From Muribaculaceae bacterium (GTDB lineage: Bacteria > Bacillota > Clostridia > Lachnospirales > Lachnospiraceae), in contig JAMPCA010000007.1 in the NCBI GenBank assembly GCA_023666425.1, forward strand, positions 1-64,000: 64,000 bases of DNA, read 5' to 3'. Below are positions 58,543 to 64,000 of the stretch, piece after piece (the first letter of the stretch is position 1; the number at the start of each line of letters is the position of its first letter). The notes below the pieces were generated by a model. That model had not been told where the DNA came from and did not search any database. It was given only the letters and a program-made list of their open reading frames with translations. The position numbers were made by a program, and so were the translations under genes.

Positions 58543-59475
58543 CTACGCCGCCTCCTTCCCCGGAGCCGTTCCGGTCTTTACCCGGGAAAAATATTTGCTC
58601 TTCCAGTAGGGGATTGCAAGGAACACCGCCACCACCAGCGCCTGGAACAGCTTCAAAAGATCCGTGTCTATTCCGCACCAGATGACGATCTGCAGCACGA
58701 TATAGTAGATTACGCCGCCTAACGCTACGCCAAAGAGCTTGAGCGCAAAATTCTTAAAGATACGGCCAAAGACCGCCTCGCCGATAATGACCGCCGCAAG
58801 GCCGATCACGATTGCGCCCTTTCCCATATTGATATCCGCAAAGCCCTGATACTGCCCGAGCAACGCACTCGAAAGAGCCACAAGGCCGTTGGAGATCATA
58901 AGCCCCAGCACTTTGCCGAGATCCGTGTTGATGCCCTGCGCCCTCGCCATATTTTCATTACAGCCGGTCGCACGCAGACTGCAGCCCAGCTCCGTCCCAA
59001 AAAACCAGTACAGAACCGCTATGATCGCAAGGATAAAAAGAAAGACGACAAAAATGGTATTTTTGTCCAGCAATGCGTTTTTTACATAGCGCAGGGAAAC
59101 CAGAAGATTATATTTATCCACATTGATTGCCTGATTGGATTTTCCCATAATCTTAAGATTGACGCCCCACAGACCGAGCTGTGTCAGGATCCCGGCCAGT
59201 ATCGCCGGAATCCCCATCACGGTATGGAAAAAGCCGGTGACAAAGCCGACAAGCATTCCCACCAGCGTCGCCACAAGCAGGGCCGTCCATACACTGGCCC
59301 CGCCCTGCATCATCATTATACAAACTGCCGCTCCCGTACACATGGTGCCATCCACCGTGAGGTCGGCAATATCCAGAATGCGAAAGGTGATATATACGCC
59401 AATCGCCATAATTCCCCAGATCAGTCCCTGCGCTGCCGCTCCCGGCAGGGCGGAGATTAAGCTGCTAATGTCCAT
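58543..59475 (-). CDS. ABC transporter permease, TrpY-like
   Basis: The 310-residue protein has about eight TM helices, including LIWGIMAIGVYITFRILDIADLTVDG (here given in part: LIWGIMAIGVY, DIADLTVDG) and CSLRATGCNENMARAQGINTD, family features of the branched-chain/TrpY-type permeases (PF02653). It pairs with the ATPase and binding protein. The start has no strong ribosome site; it lies 21 bp after the binding protein gene. Confidence 0.93.
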   Translation of the reverse strand: MDISSLISALPGAAAQGLIWGIMAIGVYITFRILDIADLTVDGTMCTGAAVCIMMMQGGASVWTALLVATLVGMLVGFVTGFFHTVMGIPAILAGILTQLGLWGVNLKIMGKSNQAINVDKYNLLVSLRYVKNALLDKNTIFVVFLFILAIIAVLYWFFGTELGCSLRATGCNENMARAQGINTDLGKVLGLMISNGLVALSSALLGQYQGFADINMGKGAIVIGLAAVIIGEAVFGRIFKNFALKLFGVALGGVIYYIVLQIVIWCGIDTDLLKLFQALVVAVFLAIPYWKSKYFSRVKTGTAPGKEAA

Positions 59476-59496
59476 AGTCTTTTCTCCTGCTTATGA

Positions 59497-60498
59497 CTAC
59501 TCGATTACTTCGTATCCGTCCGGGATCGTAATTCCCAGCCCGTCACAAATCTCCTGATTATACTTCTTGGTGAAATTCGGTGCGTACTCAATGGGCATCT
59601 CCTCAATCTTAGACTCACCCTTAAGGATCTTCGCCGCCATCTTTCCGGTCGCTACGCCAAGATCATAGTAGCTGATCGACAGAGTCGCCACGCCGCAGCC
59701 TGCGCAGATACCTTCCTCGCCCGCAATAATCGGAACATTTGCCAGCATACATACATTCTTGATAATCTCCGTATTGTTCGCGCAGGTATTGTCCGTCGGA
59801 ACATAAAGCACGTCGCACTCCTCCGCCGCCTTCGTCACTACAGAAGAAAGATCGTTGGAATCGGAAAAGGAATAATATGCGGTAGTGTAACCCATCTCGT
59901 CAAGGCTCGCCTTCACCGTATCCACCTGATACTGGGAGTTCGCTTCCGCAGAGCAATACAAAAGCCCCACATTCTGCGCGTCGGGGAACAGCTCCTTTAA
60001 CATCTGTGCCTGCTCATCCAGCGGCGCCAGGTCGGATGTACCGGAAATATTGCGTCCCACTGTCCCGTCAAACTCGGAAAGCTCAAGGGCAACGCCATAC
60101 TCCGTCACAGAGGTGCCAAGGATCGGAATGGTGTCTGTAGCCGCCGCAGCTGCCTGCAGGGCAGGAGTCGCATTCGCGAGAATCAGATCCACATTCGAGG
60201 ATACAAAGCCGTTGACGATGGTTGCACAGGTATTGGAGTCGTTCTGCGCGTTCTGCAGATCAAACTTCACATTCTCCTCCCCGAGCTCTTCCTTGAGGGC
60301 GTCCTGAAAGCCCTGCGTCGCCGCATCGAGCGCGTCATGCTGTACCAGCTGGCAGATGCCGACATTATAAACCTTGCCGTCTGCCCCCCCGTCGCCGTTC
60401 CCTGCGCCGTCTTTTGCAGAATCATTTGAGCCGCAGGCTCCAAGAGAAACTACCATAGCCGCAGCCATAAGAGCCGCTAAAAACTTTTTCTTCTTCAT
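59497..60498 (-). CDS. ABC transporter substrate-binding lipoprotein, TrpX-like
   Basis: The 333-residue lipoprotein has the lipobox VSLGACGSN and a Gly/Asp-rich linker. It belongs to the ABC_sub_bind family (PF04392): YNVGICQLVQHDALDAATQG, ILANATPALQAAAAATDTIP and YYDLGVATGKMAAKILKG. It would capture the ligand (a Trp/Tyr-like amino acid is predicted from family and neighbourhood) outside the cell. First gene of the ABC operon. Confidence 0.94.
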   Translation of the reverse strand: MKKKKFLAALMAAAMVVSLGACGSNDSAKDGAGNGDGGADGKVYNVGICQLVQHDALDAATQGFQDALKEELGEENVKFDLQNAQNDSNTCATIVNGFVSSNVDLILANATPALQAAAAATDTIPILGTSVTEYGVALELSEFDGTVGRNISGTSDLAPLDEQAQMLKELFPDAQNVGLLYCSAEANSQYQVDTVKASLDEMGYTTAYYSFSDSNDLSSVVTKAAEECDVLYVPTDNTCANNTEIIKNVCMLANVPIIAGEEGICAGCGVATLSISYYDLGVATGKMAAKILKGESKIEEMPIEYAPNFTKKYNQEICDGLGITIPDGYEVIE

Positions 60499-60565
60499 TT
60501 TATACTCTCCTTATTTCAAAATTTTGCCGCTTTACCGCATCAAAGCAGCCTATAGTACCACCAAA

Positions 60566-60594
60566 ATTAAACCATTTTTATAGAGGATTGTCAA
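60566..60594 (-). promoter_or_regulatory. Promoter of the ABC importer operon
   Basis: TTGACA (plus 60589-60594) and TTTAAT (plus 60566-60571) are 17 bp apart on the minus strand, 68 bp before the first start. No T-box is visible in the short leader. Confidence 0.7.
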
Positions 60595-60612
60595 GAAAAG
60601 GCGTTATGTGTT

Positions 60613-61962
60613 ATGATATTTCCTATGAAACGTGATTTGACAAAAGGAAGCATTTTAAAAAATTTAATCTATTTCTCTCTGCCCTACCTGCTGTCCTGCT
60701 TTTTGCAGACCTTTTACGGTATGGCAGACTTGTTCATTGCGGGACAGTTTTGCGGCAAGGCGGTCATTACCGCGATCTCCACCGGCAGCCAGATCATGCA
60801 CATGGTGACGCTTATTATTGTAGGCCTTGCCATGGGCTCCACGGTGCTGATCAGCCAGGCCGTCGGCGCAGGCCGGCAAAAGGAGGCGTCGCTTGCCGTC
60901 GGCAATACCGCCACGCTCTTTCTCGCCGTGGCAATTGCCGCTACCGCTCTCACCCTTTTGTTCCTTGGCGGAATTATCCGCATCATGTCTGTGCCTGCGG
61001 AGGCGGTGGCGGACACCCGCATTTATCTCGCCATCTGCTTTGGAGGGATCGTCTTTATCACTGCCTACAATATTATCAGCTGCATTTTCCGGGGCCTCGG
61101 GGACTCGCGGACGCCGATGTACTTTATTGCAATTGCCTGCGTCTCGAATATCCTGCTGGATGTGCTGTTTATGGGCGGGTTCCGCATGGGAGCCGCCGGC
61201 GCCGCCCTCGGCACGGTCATCTCCCAGACCATCAGCGTCATCTGTGCCCTCGCCGCCCTGCGGCACAGCTCCCGCAGGAGCGACCTCTCCCTTACGCGCG
61301 CGGACTTACGTCCCCGGCGTGCCATTTTGGGAAAAATTATGAAGGTCGGCGTACCTGTGGCTCTGCAGGACGGGCTTATCCAGGTTTCTTTTATCGTTAT
61401 TACCATCATTGCCAACAGCCGGGGGGTCACCATTGCCGCCAGCGTGGGAATCGTGGAAAAAATTATCAGCTTCCTCTTTCTGATACCCTCCGCGATGCTC
61501 TCCTCTGTGTCCGCCATCGCCGCACAGAATGTCGGGGCGAACCAGCATGACCGCGCCAGAAAAACACTCGGCTATGCCACTGCAATTGCTCTCGGCTGCG
61601 GACTTCTGTTTGCCCTTGTGTGCAACCTCGTCACCACACCGCTCATCGGACTGTTCACAGACGATGCTGACGTGATCCGGCTGGGGGCGCAATATCTGCG
61701 CACCTACTCGTTCGACTGCGCTTTCGCGGGAATCCATTTCTGCTTTAGCGGCTTTTTCTGCGCCTACGGATACTCCATGGTATCCTTTTTTCACAACATC
61801 ACTTCCATTATTCTGGTGCGGATTCCCGGCTCTTACTATGCCTCGAAGCTCTATCCCGACACGCTGCTCCCCATGGGCATGGCCGCCCCCCTCGGCTCAC
61901 TTCTGTCTGCCCTGATCTGCGTGACGGTCTATCTTATTTTCCGCAAAAGGGGCAGACTTTAA
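60613..61962 (+). CDS. MATE-family efflux transporter
   Basis: The 449-residue, twelve-helix exporter has LTKGSILKNLIYFSLPYLLSCF, split across residues ~8-29, FYGMADLFIAGQFCG and two repeated halves, with GLAMGSTVLISQAVGAGRQ and AIAAQNVGANQHDRARKTL. MATE proteins expel cationic drugs or metabolites using Na+ or H+. ATG at 60613 or 60625 (MKRDLTKGS) is possible; neither has a strong ribosome site. It converges with the FtsX-type gene. Confidence 0.93.
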   Translation: MIFPMKRDLTKGSILKNLIYFSLPYLLSCFLQTFYGMADLFIAGQFCGKAVITAISTGSQIMHMVTLIIVGLAMGSTVLISQAVGAGRQKEASLAVGNTATLFLAVAIAATALTLLFLGGIIRIMSVPAEAVADTRIYLAICFGGIVFITAYNIISCIFRGLGDSRTPMYFIAIACVSNILLDVLFMGGFRMGAAGAALGTVISQTISVICALAALRHSSRRSDLSLTRADLRPRRAILGKIMKVGVPVALQDGLIQVSFIVITIIANSRGVTIAASVGIVEKIISFLFLIPSAMLSSVSAIAAQNVGANQHDRARKTLGYATAIALGCGLLFALVCNLVTTPLIGLFTDDADVIRLGAQYLRTYSFDCAFAGIHFCFSGFFCAYGYSMVSFFHNITSIILVRIPGSYYASKLYPDTLLPMGMAAPLGSLLSALICVTVYLIFRKRGRL

Positions 61963-61968
61963 GCCTGT

Positions 61969-64000
61969 CTATTCTACGATCAGCTCACGAACCTCCACCT
62001 GCTTCACCCGGCGGGCAGACAGCCATGCAAAGACGAAGAAGCAGATTCCCATGACGGAAACCGGAAGCAGAAGCGTTGCGGCTGTGTATTCTGTGCTGAC
62101 AGTAGACAGCCCGATCATACTTAAAAAGGCTCCCAGCAGCGGCGCGGAGAACAAAATGCTTAAGACAGTCCCCAGTATGGCTCCGATCAGCGCCACGACA
62201 AGAAAACGGAGGGCAAACTGCAGCCGGAGCTTTCCCACGGTAAATCCGATTGCTTTGTAGATGCCGATATCTGTGCGTTCCTGCACAAAATTCTTGGCGC
62301 ACACCATCCGAACCACCAGCAGAATGAACAGAACGGACAGACCGTAGATGAGTATCTGTATCGCCAGCACGCCCTGCTGCACGGAGTCTCCAAGGTACAC
62401 ATTCAGGGTAAACGTTTCCGCCTCTACCAGATCCCCAAACTCCTCCTCTATTGCGCGGGCAAGCACATCGCTTTTTGACGGATCTGCCAGACCAAAGTCC
62501 ATATAGGATACATGGTCAATCCCTAAGCGCTTCGCGCCCTCCATGGAGAGGGCAAAGGTCATACCGCTGTCACTGCCGCTCTGATAGATTCCGGAGACCA
62601 GATAGCGCGCCTCCTCGTCTCTGTAAGCTACAGTGACCTCGTCCCCCATTCCCGTCTCAAGAGCGTCCGCGACCATCTCTGTAATCACGATTTCATTGTC
62701 ATAGAGAGGCTCCCTGCCCTTTAAAACGGGGTGGATATATTCCGGATACTGGTAGCAGCTTCCCCGCAGATTTTCCCCATTGACAGACATATAGACAACG
62801 CTTGCGAAATATTTTTTCTCCACCTCCGTCACAGAATCCGCCAGCTCCTCGATTTCTTTTACCTTTTCTCCCTTCTGGGTTTCGTCCTTCCAGACCACTT
62901 CCACATCGCCGACGTCCATCCCCATCGCGGACAATGCGTTTCTCGAGGTCATCAGATTGCCAATCAGCTGGGCAGACAGCAGAAAAAACATAAGTATCGC
63001 CGCAATGAAGATTGTCCCCACATACCGTTTTGTACTGGAGGTAAACTGCCGGAATGACAGGCTTACAGTGAGCAGCCTCTTTGATATGGGCATATGCATA
63101 CGGCTGTCAAACCAGATTTCCTCCCTTCCCCCAGCGATTGCACGGATTGGGGAGATTCTTCCAATTTTTCCCGTCCGCAGATAAATCATAAGGACGGTAA
63201 ACACTATGATTACTCCGACGACCGCCGCACTTTTGGGAACAGAGACGCCGCTGACCGGAAGAATTCCCGTATTGCCTATCATGGTGAGGCAAAAGCCCCT
63301 CTCCAGCGGATACGCCAGTATACAACCGGCCACAATGCCTAAAAACTCCGCAAGCAGATACTGCAACGCGAGCACGACCCGGATACGCCCCCTGGTAAAG
63401 CCCTGCGATTTCAGGATTCCCAGATTGACATAGTCCGTCTCCAGCTCCGAGGAGATGCTGTGGCTCATAACAATCAGCACAATCACAAAGAGAAAGCCTC
63501 CGAATACTAAAAGCACATAGGCAAACATATTCTGCAGAAGCCCGGTATAGTTTACCGACTGCTGCTTCGTCAGCGAACCGTGCGCCTTCGCAATGATCTT
63601 TGTGTCCAGATTCAGCTGCCTCTGGAATTTCATGTCGGACAGCCCACAGTCCTTTGTCTTGTATATCAGCATCAGCTGCATTCCAGCCTCGTCCCTTTGT
63701 TCACCGCAATTCTCAAGGATTTTGTCAAAATCCTCCCCGCTGATAAAGACCTGCTTCCAGCCCATATTTTCTGAGCCCGTGACCGGCTCCTGCACAAATC
63801 CCCTGATACGGAAACTATGTTCCCCATCCAGGCACTGCAGGGTAAGGGTATCCCCCTCCGCGCATCCCATCTTGGATTTTATGCCTAAGGGTAAATAAAT
63901 TTCTCCTTCCTTCAATGCCGGAATCTCCTCCTGAAAACCGTCAAGCTTCTCGTTGTAGAGAAAGATTCCCTCCCGAAGCTCCATGAGATACCAGCCGTTT
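61969..64000 (-). CDS. FtsX-type ABC transporter permease, 5' end outside the window
   Basis: The frame is open to the window edge (residues NGWYL precede the first internal Met at 63984), so the N-terminal TM is missing. The visible ~676 residues hold two FtsX-like modules: YVLLVFGGFLFVIVLIVMSH...GILKSQGFTRGRIRVVLALQ and VLFILLVVRMVCAKN...GIYKAIGFTVGKLRLQFALR, with large extracytoplasmic domains between. These permeases (MacB/BceB/LolC superfamily) act in export of lipids, peptides or antibiotics with a separate ATPase, probably encoded just upstream of the window. Confidence 0.9.
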   Translation of the reverse strand, partial: NGWYLMELREGIFLYNEKLDGFQEEIPALKEGEIYLPLGIKSKMGCAEGDTLTLQCLDGEHSFRIRGFVQEPVTGSENMGWKQVFISGEDFDKILENCGEQRDEAGMQLMLIYKTKDCGLSDMKFQRQLNLDTKIIAKAHGSLTKQQSVNYTGLLQNMFAYVLLVFGGFLFVIVLIVMSHSISSELETDYVNLGILKSQGFTRGRIRVVLALQYLLAEFLGIVAGCILAYPLERGFCLTMIGNTGILPVSGVSVPKSAAVVGVIIVFTVLMIYLRTGKIGRISPIRAIAGGREEIWFDSRMHMPISKRLLTVSLSFRQFTSSTKRYVGTIFIAAILMFFLLSAQLIGNLMTSRNALSAMGMDVGDVEVVWKDETQKGEKVKEIEELADSVTEVEKKYFASVVYMSVNGENLRGSCYQYPEYIHPVLKGREPLYDNEIVITEMVADALETGMGDEVTVAYRDEEARYLVSGIYQSGSDSGMTFALSMEGAKRLGIDHVSYMDFGLADPSKSDVLARAIEEEFGDLVEAETFTLNVYLGDSVQQGVLAIQILIYGLSVLFILLVVRMVCAKNFVQERTDIGIYKAIGFTVGKLRLQFALRFLVVALIGAILGTVLSILFSAPLLGAFLSMIGLSTVSTEYTAATLLLPVSVMGICFFVFAWLSARRVKQVEVRELIVE

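Overview
The window looks like chromosomal DNA of a gut-type member of the Lachnospiraceae (Clostridium cluster XIVa). Reasons seen in the sequence: T-box leaders before metG and tyrS, a CarD-type regulator, a two-domain PPK2-type phosphotransferase, a yybP-ykoY manganese riboswitch, a PadR/DUF1700/DUF4097 trio, strong AGGAGG ribosome binding sites and Gram-positive sortase/pilin genes. Most of the window is moderately GC-rich. The first ~4.7 kb is clearly more AT-rich and carries a restriction-modification system, so it looks like an acquired island. Genus and species cannot be fixed from this sequence alone.

Layout. 1-4.4 kb: a partial GNAT acetyltransferase, a membrane protein, and a convergent DNA methyltransferase/restriction endonuclease pair. 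4.7-9.4 kb: an AIM24-like protein, then a minus-strand run metG-NUDIX-small protein-tatD under a T-box. 9.7-17.1 kb: a GH3 lipoprotein beta-glucosidase, a large hybrid histidine kinase, a DUF234-type ATPase and an unknown protein. 17.1-31.7 kb (minus strand): M23 peptidase, polyphosphate phosphotransferase, CarD regulator, glycogen branching enzyme, TPR/ATPase protein, AI-2E family transporter, aconitase-family hydratase, and a two-component system with a coiled-coil protein. 31.9-38.4 kb: an Ig-like repeat surface protein, an Rpn-family nuclease, a cation antiporter and MntP behind a manganese riboswitch, two DUF4230 proteins and a MIF-like tautomerase.

38.4-52.2 kb is the most unusual part: eleven collinear minus-strand genes that combine two surface-fibre assembly routes. 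One is a sortase pilus (large LPATG protein, LPSTG backbone pilin, class C sortase, accessory pilin, dedicated LepB-type signal peptidase). The other resembles a TasA/CalY-like set (three small secreted proteins, one with a VKTGD anchor). The last gene encodes a single polypeptide that fuses a SipW/ER-type signal peptidase (Ser43/His84/Asp101) to a class B sortase (His334/Cys428/Arg434). A well-formed promoter at 52.2 kb starts a roughly 330-nt non-coding segment with many complementary elements ahead of the operon, and a second promoter lies just before the first gene.

52.3-64 kb: a MerR-YbjQ-YhfC operon behind a MerR-type 19-bp-spacer promoter, divergent from padR-DUF1700-DUF4097 behind a promoter with a palindromic operator; tyrS with a T-box; a TrpXYZ-like ABC importer; a MATE exporter; and a partial FtsX-type ABC permease that runs off the end.
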